The notes beneath the pieces were generated by a model. That model had not been told where the DNA came from. It did no database searches and was given only the letters and a program-made list of their open reading frames with translations. Shown one piece after another: positions 24,337-36,211 of a stretch of DNA of 64,000 nucleotides. The position numbers were made by a program, and so were the translations under genes. Source of the DNA: Alteriqipengyuania lutimaris (lineage in GTDB: Bacteria; Pseudomonadota; Alphaproteobacteria; Sphingomonadales; Sphingomonadaceae); NCBI RefSeq assembly GCF_003363135.1, contig NZ_QRBB01000001.1, forward strand, positions 62,001 to 126,000. The letters are read 5' to 3'. Each line of letters opens with the position of its first letter. Positions within the stretch are counted from its first letter, which is position 1.

Positions 24337-24797
24337 GCAATCCTCCTCGATGCCGACGCTTGCCCGGTGCGGGAGGACATCTGCCGCGTGGCGCAGCGCA
24401 TGGGCGCGCATGTCCGCGTTGTCGGCAACAGCCCCGTCCGCGTGCCGGTGCGCGAGCGGGTCAAGCGCGTGGTGGTGGGCGACGGCTTCGATGCGGCGGA
24501 TGACTGGATCGCGGAGCACGCCGGCCCGCGTAGCGCGGTGGTGACCGCCGACATCCTGCTGGCCGAGCGCTGCCTCAAGGTGGGCGCGACGGTGCTGCGC
24601 CACGACGGCCAGAGCTTCGCCGCCGCCAGCATCGGCAGCGCGATTGCGACGCGCGCGATCATGGAGGACTTGCGCGCGGGGATGTACGGGGTTGGAGGCG
24701 GGCCTCCGGCGTTCAGCGAGGCGGACCGTCGCGGTTCTTGCGGGCGCTGGACCGGGTGCTGGTGGTGATGGATCCGGCCGCTTGCCCGAGCCCCTGA
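24337..24797 (+). pseudogene. Decayed second copy of yaiI/DUF188
   Basis: From 24337 the frame encodes AILLDADACPVREDICRVAQ and continues closely like the intact copy at 20792 (NSPVRVPV, GDGFDAADDWIAEHAG, TADILLAERCLK). Upstream, the same frame has no ATG, GTG or TTG back to the stop at 24223, so the proper start is lost; only an internal GTG at 24367 remains, which would cut off the DADAC motif. Near 24730 one base is missing compared with the intact copy (CG for CGA), shifting the frame and replacing the conserved RFLxELDRVLV end by an unrelated tail. Duplicated and degraded. Confidence 0.8.
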
Positions 24798-24914
24798 AAC
24801 GCCCCCTGATCGAACGGGCCGTCTTCACCTGTTTTATCCGGCCCTTGCACCGAGCGCTCAGGCCAACGAGAAAATCTTTGCCATCCCGTCAACATCGGGG
24901 GTACCAATTACCGG

Positions 24915-26633
24915 ATGACCAGTAGGAAAAATAAGCTCAACAACGATTTGCCGCTTGATGCAAACTTTGTCGAGCAAGCCGAGTACATCCCGCAAGCTCA
25001 GTTCCGTGACCTTAGCGCGATCCATCCTGACGAGGACAGCATTGTTCGCCGACTGATGGTTGGAGGCGCTAAACTACTCGTTGGCCCACGCGGCTGCGGC
25101 AAAACGACACTATTGCTGAAAGCATATTACAAACTTCTTGATAATGATGCTCGCAATTCCCTGCCGGTATATGTTAACTTCAAGCTCTCACTCAAGATGG
25201 AGCCTCTGTATCTTGAGACTTCAAACGCTTCATACTGGTTCAAATCATGGCTCAATTTGAAGATACTGGAAGGACTCTACAGAACTATCGACGAGATAGA
25301 GGATTTAGAATTACCTTCCGATCTGCCTTCGAAGAAAACTGTTCGTCGGTCTATAGATAATCTCGAATCGGCGCAGACTGATCGGATTATTGACCCTGAG
25401 AGGTTTTCGACCGAAGCAGTTGTTACTTACCTTACCGAAGTCGTTGAGCTTAACGGCCTTACTCGCTCCGTCCTACTACTTGATGACGCCGCCCACGCCT
25501 TCTCTGCTAAACAACAAGAAGATTTTTTTGAGTTCTTCCGCCAAGTCAAAAGTAGGGAGATTTCTCCCAAGGCAGCCGTTTACCCCGGTGTAACGACATT
25601 TTCGCCTGCCTTCCATGCCGGTCATGACGCTGAAATCATAGACGTTTGGTTTCGTCCCGATAGCAAAGACTATGTCGAATACATGTCCGCTATGGCTGAG
25701 AAGCGCTTTAACGGAGCACTACCCCAGACTCTTATTGAGGTCTCTGACGCTCTGCAATTCCTCGCCTACACTTCTTTTGGCATTCCTCGCTCTTTTCTTA
25801 ATATGTTGAGAACAATTTATCACGAAGAGTCGAAGCATACGGTCAAGGGTGTATTGGAACGCAGGAAAATCCTTGAAATAGCGAAGGAAAGTCGCGAGCT
25901 TTCTCATAACGTTTATGAGTCACTTACTCATAAACTCCCAGCTTATCGGGATTACGTGAGCGCCGGACAAAAAATTTACCAAGGCCTTCTTTATAGAATT
26001 AAAGATTACAACCGCGATCGCCCCTCTTCGGAACAGGCTCTCGAAGTAGGCCTAAGGCGACCATTAACTCCTGACTTGGAGAAGATAATAAGCTTTTACC
26101 AGTACGCAGGATTGTTAATGCCCGCGGGGGAGAATAGTAGAGGCGTTAAAGGAGTCTTCGATCTCTATCTGGTGCATTTTGGCGACCTAGTCACCGAGAA
26201 TGCCATAATCGGCAAGAGAAGCAAATCTATCGCAAGCTTTGTGCAGGCGTTCGAAGGTCAAGGTCACCAAGCTTGGCCAAGGATCTCGGCCGATACACTA
26301 CTCAGCGATTTTCTGGGTGGCGAATCATTCGGGTTGGCGCTTCCGAATTGCCAAGTTTGTGGGGCCGAGAGGATATCCGAAAGCGCTAAATTCTGCCAAA
26401 ATTGTGGCTCGCGGCTCAAGAACTCCTCGATCTATGAGACACTCACTCGACAGGATATATCGGTTCTTCCGTTGAGTGACAGAATGGTCACGCGGATAAA
26501 AGAGAATTCGAACATTCGAACCGTCCAGGATATTCTTATCGATACTGACAGGACAAGTCTAAGAAGCATTCATATGATCGGCGAGATTCGCGCCGCAATG
26601 ATTTCCAATTATGCGGAAGAGTACGTGGCGTAA
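24915..26633 (+). CDS. ORC/CDC6-like P-loop ATPase with zinc ribbon and HhH tail
   Basis: A 572-aa protein with an AAA-type ATPase core: Walker A GPRGCGKTT (57-65, Lys63), Walker B SVLLLDDAAHAF (185-196, Asp190-Asp191) and a sensor-2-like GIPRS (289-293), as in ORC/CDC6 and STAND ATPases. A helical region follows, then a four-cysteine zinc ribbon (Cys479, 482, 494, 497) and a C-terminal helix-hairpin-helix domain (about 516-572) resembling the RNA polymerase alpha C-terminal domain. Base composition and codons (TTA, AGA, ATA) are AT-rich compared with the neighbours, suggesting transfer. It overlaps the next gene by 1 nt. A sensing/switch role is inferred. The family assignment is by motif only. 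Confidence 0.85.
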   Translation: MTSRKNKLNNDLPLDANFVEQAEYIPQAQFRDLSAIHPDEDSIVRRLMVGGAKLLVGPRGCGKTTLLLKAYYKLLDNDARNSLPVYVNFKLSLKMEPLYLETSNASYWFKSWLNLKILEGLYRTIDEIEDLELPSDLPSKKTVRRSIDNLESAQTDRIIDPERFSTEAVVTYLTEVVELNGLTRSVLLLDDAAHAFSAKQQEDFFEFFRQVKSREISPKAAVYPGVTTFSPAFHAGHDAEIIDVWFRPDSKDYVEYMSAMAEKRFNGALPQTLIEVSDALQFLAYTSFGIPRSFLNMLRTIYHEESKHTVKGVLERRKILEIAKESRELSHNVYESLTHKLPAYRDYVSAGQKIYQGLLYRIKDYNRDRPSSEQALEVGLRRPLTPDLEKIISFYQYAGLLMPAGENSRGVKGVFDLYLVHFGDLVTENAIIGKRSKSIASFVQAFEGQGHQAWPRISADTLLSDFLGGESFGLALPNCQVCGAERISESAKFCQNCGSRLKNSSIYETLTRQDISVLPLSDRMVTRIKENSNIRTVQDILIDTDRTSLRSIHMIGEIRAAMISNYAEEYVA

Positions 26634-27460
26634 TGGAGATCCCTGATTTCGCGAACTCCTCGTCTCAGACTGAAAATTTGGGTGATATCCAAACCTACAC
26701 TGCTGAGAGTTCGCGAGGCACGCCAATCGACGACTATCTTTCGGCAGTCACAGAGTTCCTTAATTTCGGTACGCCAGAAAGGCTTTTGGCCAATCCTTTT
26801 TTGGGGAGACTTCTGGCACTTGCCATTATCGCCGAAGCGGAAAATTATATTCGGTTCTGTTTAGCCCACACGCTGGAGCTATGCCCAAGGAGCCAAGCAG
26901 CTTGCGCCACTCAACAGATCAATCTTGGTGGTCTGCTTTGGCACGGAAAATCGGCATTCGGACGAAGTGCCTTTGAGCATCTGTCATTTGCTTCGAAAGA
27001 TGATATTCGAAAAGCCTATAGGAACTTCGCGGATTTCCCGTTGGACGATAGTAAATTCCAGATCGTGCTGAACGAATTCGAAAAAGTCTGCCAACTTAGA
27101 CATGGCATCGTCCATGGCGGGGGCTTTATGCCGGGTCGCAATGCAGTGGCGCTTGGTGTTCGGAAGACAGTAAGACCTCAGAAGATCGTGGTGGGATACG
27201 CGGAACTTCAGTCGATAGCTGCGGTCGTAGGCGCTCTAGTTTTCACTCTCAACCGGGGACTTTTTGCAGAAATGTGCAAACGATGGGCGAAAGATTGGCG
27301 TGAGTTACCAACTTGGGATGCGACCGAATCTGATCGTGCATTCGCGAAAATATGGGCAATGTTCCATTCTAAGAGAGAAAATTTAACTCGTCCTGGACGC
27401 TCATTCATTACGAGGAAGAACTGCAAACTTGAGATCGAGAGTGTTTACGGATTGTCGTGA
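26633..27460 (+). CDS. Putative HEPN-domain protein (partner of the ORC/CDC6-like ATPase)
   Basis: A 275-aa protein of unknown function. The helical N-terminal half has an aliphatic helix (LLALAIIAEAENYIRFCLAH, 60-79), and residues 151-164 read KVCQLRHGIVHGGG, containing Arg156-x4-His161, the R-x4-6-H signature of HEPN ribonucleases and HEPN-type structural domains. The second half is helical with aromatic residues and a basic end. ATG overlaps the ATPase stop (TAATG), so the two are translationally coupled and probably act together. It ends 10 bp from the thiC stop. Antiviral or toxin activity is inference, not shown. Confidence 0.75.
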   Translation: MEIPDFANSSSQTENLGDIQTYTAESSRGTPIDDYLSAVTEFLNFGTPERLLANPFLGRLLALAIIAEAENYIRFCLAHTLELCPRSQAACATQQINLGGLLWHGKSAFGRSAFEHLSFASKDDIRKAYRNFADFPLDDSKFQIVLNEFEKVCQLRHGIVHGGGFMPGRNAVALGVRKTVRPQKIVVGYAELQSIAAVVGALVFTLNRGLFAEMCKRWAKDWRELPTWDATESDRAFAKIWAMFHSKRENLTRPGRSFITRKNCKLEIESVYGLS

Positions 27461-27470
27461 TCACCTGACG

Positions 27471-29525
<2,055 letters not shown>

Positions 29526-29547
29526 CTAGGCCGCCACCACGCCCGCG

Positions 29548-30657
29548 TCAAAGCCCGATCGCATCCAGCAGCACCTCGTACCAGTTGCCGCTCGCGTAAT
29601 CGCGGAAGGGCATGGTGTTCTGGTAGCCCCATACGCAGCCGTCGATATCGGCGGCTGCGAAGGCGTCGGTCACCGCCTCGTAATACTCCGCTCGCTGGGC
29701 CAGCGGGACGCCTTCGTAGACACCGTATTCGCCGAGGAAGAGCGGGCGGCCCGAGCGCGCCATGTAGTCGCGTGCGCGCTGCACGTCGGCGGCAAGCTGG
29801 TTCCGGTCGGCGGCGCTGCCCCAGCTGACGCCCGTGGGCTGGACGGGCGTGATCCACGGTGCGCCCTGGTGGGTAAAACCGAATGGGTCGTAGTAGTGGA
29901 AGGTCGCGATCAGGTAGGGATCGTCGGGCACCTCGAAACTCGCAAGCGAGCCGATCCCGCTATAGGATTGCCCGCCGACCACCACGGGCCGCGTCGGGTT
30001 GGTCGCACGGATCTCGTCCAGCGCATCGGCGTAGAGATCGGGCAGGCGCGCGTTGGTGAGGTTGTCGTAGGGCTCGTTCATCAGCTCGAACCAGACCTCG
30101 GCGTCCTTGTCCCCGAACCGCTCGGCCACCTGCTTCCAGATCGCCACGAAGCGATCGTGCTCGGCGGTGGGGTTCGCCATCAATTCGTCGAAATTGTGAT
30201 TGTCGAGGATCACCCGCAGGCCTTCGGCGCGCGCGGTGTCGACGATGTGTTCCGCCCGGTCGAGGAAGGCCGCGTCGATCGTGTAGGGGGGCGTGGTCTG
30301 CTGGTGGCCGGAGAAGCGCGCGGGGAAGCGCACGGTCTCGAAGCCCCCGGCGGCGATCGCTTCGAGGTCGCTGTCGCGCAAGCGCGGGCCCCAGTCGCCT
30401 TCGTTCGGGGCCTCGAGGTAATTGGCGAGGTTGATGCAGGGGCCGAGCTGCGCATCCGCCTGGCTGAGCGCGGAGGAGGACGGCGTGGGTGAGGGTGTCG
30501 GTACAGGCGTCGGCGTCGGTGTAGGAACGGGAGCGGGTGTCGCGACCGGTGCCGGGGGCGGGCCCGCATTGTCCCCGCCGCATGCCGCGAGCGACAATAC
30601 CATTGCTGTTCCCAGCAGATGCCTTGCCGGCCATCGGCCAGCGGTCTTGCGCCGCAT
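29548..30657 (-). CDS. GH5 family glycoside hydrolase (cellulase-like), lipoprotein
   Basis: A 369-aa exported enzyme. Signal peptide with lipobox (LSLAAC, Cys26), then a Pro/Thr/Ala linker to about residue 60, and a TIM-barrel domain. The two catalytic glutamates are in ELMNEPYD (Glu195, acid/base) and FLGEYGVYEG (Glu310, nucleophile), with LDNHNF and FHYYDP as other GH5 marks. It probably cleaves beta-1,4-linked glucans or a related polysaccharide at the cell surface. A LacI-type palindrome lies 24 bp upstream of its start. Confidence 0.88.
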   Translation of the reverse strand: MRRKTAGRWPARHLLGTAMVLSLAACGGDNAGPPPAPVATPAPVPTPTPTPVPTPSPTPSSSALSQADAQLGPCINLANYLEAPNEGDWGPRLRDSDLEAIAAGGFETVRFPARFSGHQQTTPPYTIDAAFLDRAEHIVDTARAEGLRVILDNHNFDELMANPTAEHDRFVAIWKQVAERFGDKDAEVWFELMNEPYDNLTNARLPDLYADALDEIRATNPTRPVVVGGQSYSGIGSLASFEVPDDPYLIATFHYYDPFGFTHQGAPWITPVQPTGVSWGSAADRNQLAADVQRARDYMARSGRPLFLGEYGVYEGVPLAQRAEYYEAVTDAFAAADIDGCVWGYQNTMPFRDYASGNWYEVLLDAIGL

Positions 30658-30680
30658 GGGCCCGCTCCTTCTCCCTTATG

Positions 30681-30696
30681 ATGATAGCGCTATCAT
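30681..30696. promoter_or_regulatory. LacI-type operator palindrome
   Basis: ATGATAGCGCTATCAT is a perfect 16-bp palindrome with the central CG of LacI-family sites. It lies between the divergent GH5 and DUF6445 genes, 24 bp before the GH5 start. Sugar-responsive repression of the GH5 gene is inferred; no LacI regulator is in the window. Confidence 0.7.
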
Positions 30697-30762
30697 AATT
30701 ACTTTCGGTTGGAAACGCAGCCGATTGACGCGGCGCGGCGATATCCGCAGGCTGGCGCGGTC

Positions 30763-31473
30763 ATGCCGTCCCCCGTCCCGCTTCCAGATACCCCGCTTCC
30801 GGATGCGGAGGTCACGCTCCACCGGTTCGGGCGCGAGCGTGAGCCGGTGGTGCAGATCGACGGCTTCAGCGGCGATGTGGAGGGGCTGCTCGACGCTGGG
30901 CGATCCGCCGGTTACGCGCCGGCGGGGGCGTTCTATCCCGGCCTGCGCGCGCCTGCAGATCCGGCCTATCTCGACCGGCGCAGGGACATCGTCGCCGAGA
31001 TCCTGCGCCGCGTGTTCGGCTTTCGCGAGCGGATGCGGGTGGAGGCGGCGAGCTATTCGCTGGTGACGCTGCGCGAGGACGCGCTCTCGCCGCTCCAGTG
31101 CGTGCCCCATTTCGACGATACGGGGCCGGGCGTGGTCGCGGTGATGCATTACCTGCTGGGGCCGGAGAGCGGCGGGACGGCCTTCTACCGCCACCGGCGC
31201 ACCGGGTTCGAAGCGATCACGCCCGCGCGAAAGCCGCGCTACGACGCCGCTTTCGCGCATGACGAGCGCGAATTCGGCCCGCCGCCGCGCCGCTATTACT
31301 ACGGCGACAGCGAGCGCTACGAATTGATCGGGGAGATCGCCGCCGCACCCGACCGGCTGATCATGTATCGCGGGCGGCTGCTCCATTCGGGCATCATTCC
31401 GCAGCCCGAGGCGCTCTCGCCCGACCCCGCCGGGGGACGCCTGACGATCAACATGTTTCTGGAAGGGAGCTGA
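30763..31473 (+). CDS. DUF6445 family protein (2OG-oxygenase-like)
   Basis: A 236-aa protein. The pattern PHFDD (about 115-119), then YLLGPESGGTAFYRHRRTGF and the late LLHSG motif gives an H-x-D...H triad like 2-oxoglutarate/Fe dioxygenases of the DUF6445 family. Such genes are often found near TonB-dependent receptors and tryptophan halogenase-like genes in sphingomonads, with unknown reaction. ATG 30763 is preferred over a TTG at 30709. It may share the palindrome region with the divergent GH5 gene. Confidence 0.8.
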   Translation: MPSPVPLPDTPLPDAEVTLHRFGREREPVVQIDGFSGDVEGLLDAGRSAGYAPAGAFYPGLRAPADPAYLDRRRDIVAEILRRVFGFRERMRVEAASYSLVTLREDALSPLQCVPHFDDTGPGVVAVMHYLLGPESGGTAFYRHRRTGFEAITPARKPRYDAAFAHDEREFGPPPRRYYYGDSERYELIGEIAAAPDRLIMYRGRLLHSGIIPQPEALSPDPAGGRLTINMFLEGS

Positions 31474-31490
31474 CGTGCTCCCCGATACGG

Positions 31491-31676
31491 TCAGTCGAGC
31501 GCGTCTTTCGCCTTCTTGCCCGCGAAGAGGCCGATCAGCAGGAAGACCACGAACAGCACCGCGCCGATGATCGCGAGCCACATGGCGATGTCGACGAAAG
31601 CGCCGGCGAGCCCGCCGAAACCGAGGATCGCGGCGATTGCGGCGACGACGAGACACATGATGGCGAGCTTGATCAT
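31491..31676 (-). CDS. DUF1328 small membrane protein (YtjA-like)
   Basis: A 61-aa protein with two hydrophobic segments (AIMCLVVAAIAAILGFGGLA and WLAIIGAVLFVVFLLIGLF) and a basic end (GKKAKDALD), the DUF1328/YtjA pattern. These small proteins are often stress-induced. A GGAAC-N16-GGTT sequence ends only 9 bases before the ATG, too close for a normal leader, so it is not called as a promoter. Confidence 0.82.
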   Translation of the reverse strand: MIKLAIMCLVVAAIAAILGFGGLAGAFVDIAMWLAIIGAVLFVVFLLIGLFAGKKAKDALD

Positions 31677-31846
31677 GCTGGTAAGAACCGGAAACGCGAG
31701 CTTGGGTTCCCCTGCCCCGCACGCGTTCCGCGAAGGTTCAACCGCGATGCGGCCCTGACGAATTTCGCACCCCGCCCCTTGCGCATGTCGCGCCATTCGG
31801 GCCTGGTCGCCCGCTCGACCCCGCCGCCAACCCCGACGGAGCCACC

Positions 31847-33478
<1,632 letters not shown>

Positions 33479-33481
33479 GCC

Positions 33482-33889
33482 TCAGAACGTCTCCAGCCGC
33501 GACAGCGCGACGAAGATCAGCGCCGCGCCCAGCACCGCGGAGATACCGGCCCAGACCTCGCTCGCGCCCGCCAGCGCCCAGCGGGCGAAGGTCACGAAGC
33601 GCTCCCCCGCGGCCAGCAGCGCGATGCCCTCGACCACCAGCAGCCCGCCCAGCGCGGCCACCGCGATGAACAGCCAGTCCTCGGGCCGCCAGGGCGTGAT
33701 GAGGTAGATGCACGCGCCCAGCGTCAGCGTGAAGATGCCGGCGATGAAGCGCATGCCCGGCGACGTTTCGAAATCGGTCAGCATCCCGTTCCACGTTCCC
33801 GGCATGCGCAGCTCGCCCATCGCGGCGGCAAAGGAATAGATGCCGAGGAACATAACGATCCATGCGGGAATGGTATCGGCCGTGGCCAT
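33482..33889 (-). CDS. Small multi-pass membrane protein
   Basis: A 135-aa protein with about four hydrophobic segments (AWIVMFLGIYSFAAAMGEL at the start; RFIAGIFTLTLGACIYLI; WLFIAVAALGGLLVVEGIAL). No family recognised. The frame is open upstream, but ATG 33889 places the first membrane segment at the N-terminus. It is convergent with the AbgT gene, only 3 bp apart. Confidence 0.65.
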   Translation of the reverse strand: MATADTIPAWIVMFLGIYSFAAAMGELRMPGTWNGMLTDFETSPGMRFIAGIFTLTLGACIYLITPWRPEDWLFIAVAALGGLLVVEGIALLAAGERFVTFARWALAGASEVWAGISAVLGAALIFVALSRLETF

Positions 33890-34269
33890 GATGCGAGTGG
33901 CTCCTGCAAATGTGTCGGGTGGGCCGCCCACAGGGCATCGCGGCGCGCTTGCGCCTGCCGATCCGCGAGCAGCCCACCCCTGCCCCTGTTCCCCGACGAT
34001 CCCGATTGCGGGGGCACAAACCCCCTTGCCGCCGAACGGCACGCCCCGCCCCGGTTGTGGCCGGTGACACGGCGCCCCTCCCGTCCATGTCATCGCGCGG
34101 TTACGAGACGATGGCGGCCGATCGGTAAACGTCGATTAACAATTGTTATATGCAGGATGGCAGGTCGCCGCGCAAGCCAGGTACGGGCGGCATCCACCCT
34201 CCGCCCCGCATTGCGACAGATCGGTTGGAGCGCCCCTGATGGGGCTCACCGGAACCCGCGTAGCGGAAG
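33890..34269. other. Intergenic region
   Basis: 380 bases without a supported gene, between two minus-strand genes. It should hold the promoter of the 135-aa membrane protein and the end of the DUF885 transcript. A 12-bp palindrome TAACAATTGTTA is at 34137-34148 in a short AT-rich patch. No tRNA or terminator with a T-run seen. Confidence 0.5.
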
Positions 34270-36090
34270 TCAGCCGCCGCCATTCGCGATCCAGCGGTCG
34301 ATCCTCTCCTCAAGCACGGGCAGCGGCAGGCCGCCGGTGCCCAGCACCTGCGCATGGAACTCCTTGATGTCGAAGGCATCGCCCAGCTGCGTCTCGGCCC
34401 GCTCGCGCAGTTCCTGGATCTTGAGCGCGCCGATCTTGTAGGCCAGCGCCTGAGAGGGAATCGCGATGTAGCGTTCGACTTCGGAGACGACTTCGGTGCG
34501 CGTCATGCCCGAATTTTCGAGCATGAAATCGATCGCCTGCTCGCGCGTCCACCCCTTCGAATGCAGGCCGGTGTCGACCACCAGCCGCATCGCGCGCAGC
34601 TGCTCGTCCTGCAATGTGCCGTAGCGGTTCCAGGGATCGTCGTAGAAGCCCATCTCGTAGCCGAGAGTTTCGGCATAGAGCGCCCAGCCCTCGACATAGG
34701 ACGTCGTCCCGCCAAAGCGCATGAAGGCGGGCAGGTCCTCGTTTTCCTGCGCGAGGCTGATCTGGAAGTGGTGCCCCGGCGCGCCTTCGTGCAGGTAAAG
34801 GGTGACGTTGCCCGTCGTCAGGCGGCTGGGCAGGTCGTAGGCGTTGAAGAAGAAGGTGCCCGGCCGCGATCCGTCGGGCGTGCCTGACTGGTACGAACCG
34901 CCCGCGCTGAACTGCTCGATCGAAGGATCGTAGGGCTCGATCTTGAGCTCGGTCTTGGGGACGAGCGAGAAGTAGTCGCCGATCTTTTCGTCCACCTGTT
35001 CGCCGATGTCGTAATAGCTCTGCGTCAGCGCCTCGCGGCTCTCGGGCTTGAACTGCTCGTCGGTGCGCACGTAGTCGAAGAATTCGTTGAGCGTGCCCTC
35101 GAAGCCGACCTCGGCTTTCAGCGCTTCGAGCTCGCCCTTGATCCGCGCGACTTCGGACAGGCCCAGATCATGGATGTAGTCCGCCTCCAGCGGCAGCGTC
35201 GTCGTGCTTTCGATCAGCTGTTCGTAGAGCACCTCGCCGCCCTTCATCGCGCTGAGGCCGACCTCCTCGCGCGCCGCGGCGAGATATTCGTCGCGGAGAA
35301 AATCGCGCATCCGTTCGTGCGCAGCATAGATTTCCTCGGTCTTGGCGCGATAGGCCTCGGTCAGACGCGCCTTGTCGGCGTCCGAGAAATCTTCCGGATA
35401 CATCTTCGTCGGGCCCATGAACTGCGAGTCCTCGACCGGGATCGCCAGCTGGGTGTCGAGCTGCGAGATCACGTTGCGGATCGTCAGCTTGGTCTCGACC
35501 ACGCCGGTCTCCATCCCTTCGCGGAACGCATCGATAGAGCGGTCGGTGATGGCGATGTAATCGTCGTGGCGGCTGAGATTGTCCTCGTAATTCGCGATCG
35601 TCTTGAACGGAGCCGCGCCCGTCCCGCTCGCGAAATTGGGATAGAAGGTGTGGAAGCCGCTGAAGTGGTTCACCGGGCGCACTTCGGTCAGCGCGCGGAT
35701 TTCGGGCGTGCTGCCTTTGAGCGACTGCTCCTGGTTGTAGAGGAACACGTCATAGGCGAGCTGGTCGGTCGCGGTCAGCTTCGCGCGGTCGATCTGTTCG
35801 AGCAGCGCGACGTTGAGCTGCGTGTCGCGCAGGCTCGCGTAGAACGCCGCATCGGTCAGGTAATCGCCCAGCCGGTCGGCATTCTCGTCGTCGCCCCGGA
35901 ACAGGCGGCTGAGCGGATTGAGCTCGAGGCTGCGCGCGTCGGAATCGGCGAACAGCGCGAACAGCTTGTCGTGTTCGGACTGCTGCGCGCTCGTCGTCGA
36001 CTGCGCTGCGCCATCCTGCGCGAATGCGACGGCGGGCGTCGTGATCAGCGCGAGCGCGGCGGCGCCGGTCAGCAGGTGGCGGATGGTCAT
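34270..36090 (-). CDS. DUF885 family exported metallopeptidase-like protein
   Basis: A 606-aa protein with a signal peptide (AALALITTPAVAFAQ). The motif LYLHEGAPGHHFQ contains the HExxH-like arrangement with further histidines typical of DUF885 (COG4805), a family thought to be zinc peptidases. Glutamates in YVEGWALYAE follow as the probable third ligand. Activity on peptides in the periplasm is inferred and fits the neighbouring amidohydrolase and S9 peptidase. The ATG at 36090 is preferred over a frame start 63 bases upstream. Confidence 0.88.
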   Translation of the reverse strand: MTIRHLLTGAAALALITTPAVAFAQDGAAQSTTSAQQSEHDKLFALFADSDARSLELNPLSRLFRGDDENADRLGDYLTDAAFYASLRDTQLNVALLEQIDRAKLTATDQLAYDVFLYNQEQSLKGSTPEIRALTEVRPVNHFSGFHTFYPNFASGTGAAPFKTIANYEDNLSRHDDYIAITDRSIDAFREGMETGVVETKLTIRNVISQLDTQLAIPVEDSQFMGPTKMYPEDFSDADKARLTEAYRAKTEEIYAAHERMRDFLRDEYLAAAREEVGLSAMKGGEVLYEQLIESTTTLPLEADYIHDLGLSEVARIKGELEALKAEVGFEGTLNEFFDYVRTDEQFKPESREALTQSYYDIGEQVDEKIGDYFSLVPKTELKIEPYDPSIEQFSAGGSYQSGTPDGSRPGTFFFNAYDLPSRLTTGNVTLYLHEGAPGHHFQISLAQENEDLPAFMRFGGTTSYVEGWALYAETLGYEMGFYDDPWNRYGTLQDEQLRAMRLVVDTGLHSKGWTREQAIDFMLENSGMTRTEVVSEVERYIAIPSQALAYKIGALKIQELRERAETQLGDAFDIKEFHAQVLGTGGLPLPVLEERIDRWIANGGG

Positions 36091-36211
36091 GTCGGTGGTC
36101 TCCCCAGGAATATGATCGCGCGAAGGCCTAGCCCGGCGCCGCGCGACCGCCAATCGCCTTCTGCAAGCGCAATGCCTGCATCGACGGGCGACGTTGCATC
36201 GCCCCAGCGCG

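Noticed and set aside
24367..24768. A functional second YaiI protein of 133 aa
   Set aside because: The start lies inside the conserved core, the DADAC motif is excluded, and the C-terminus is frameshifted relative to the intact copy.
31686..31710. GGAAC-N16-GGTT before the DUF1328 gene
   Set aside because: The -10 lies only 9 bases from the ATG, which would leave almost no leader; kept as a note, not as a promoter.
34137..34148. TAACAATTGTTA palindrome as operator
   Set aside because: A 12-bp AT-rich palindrome alone, without a second copy or regulator nearby, is weak evidence.
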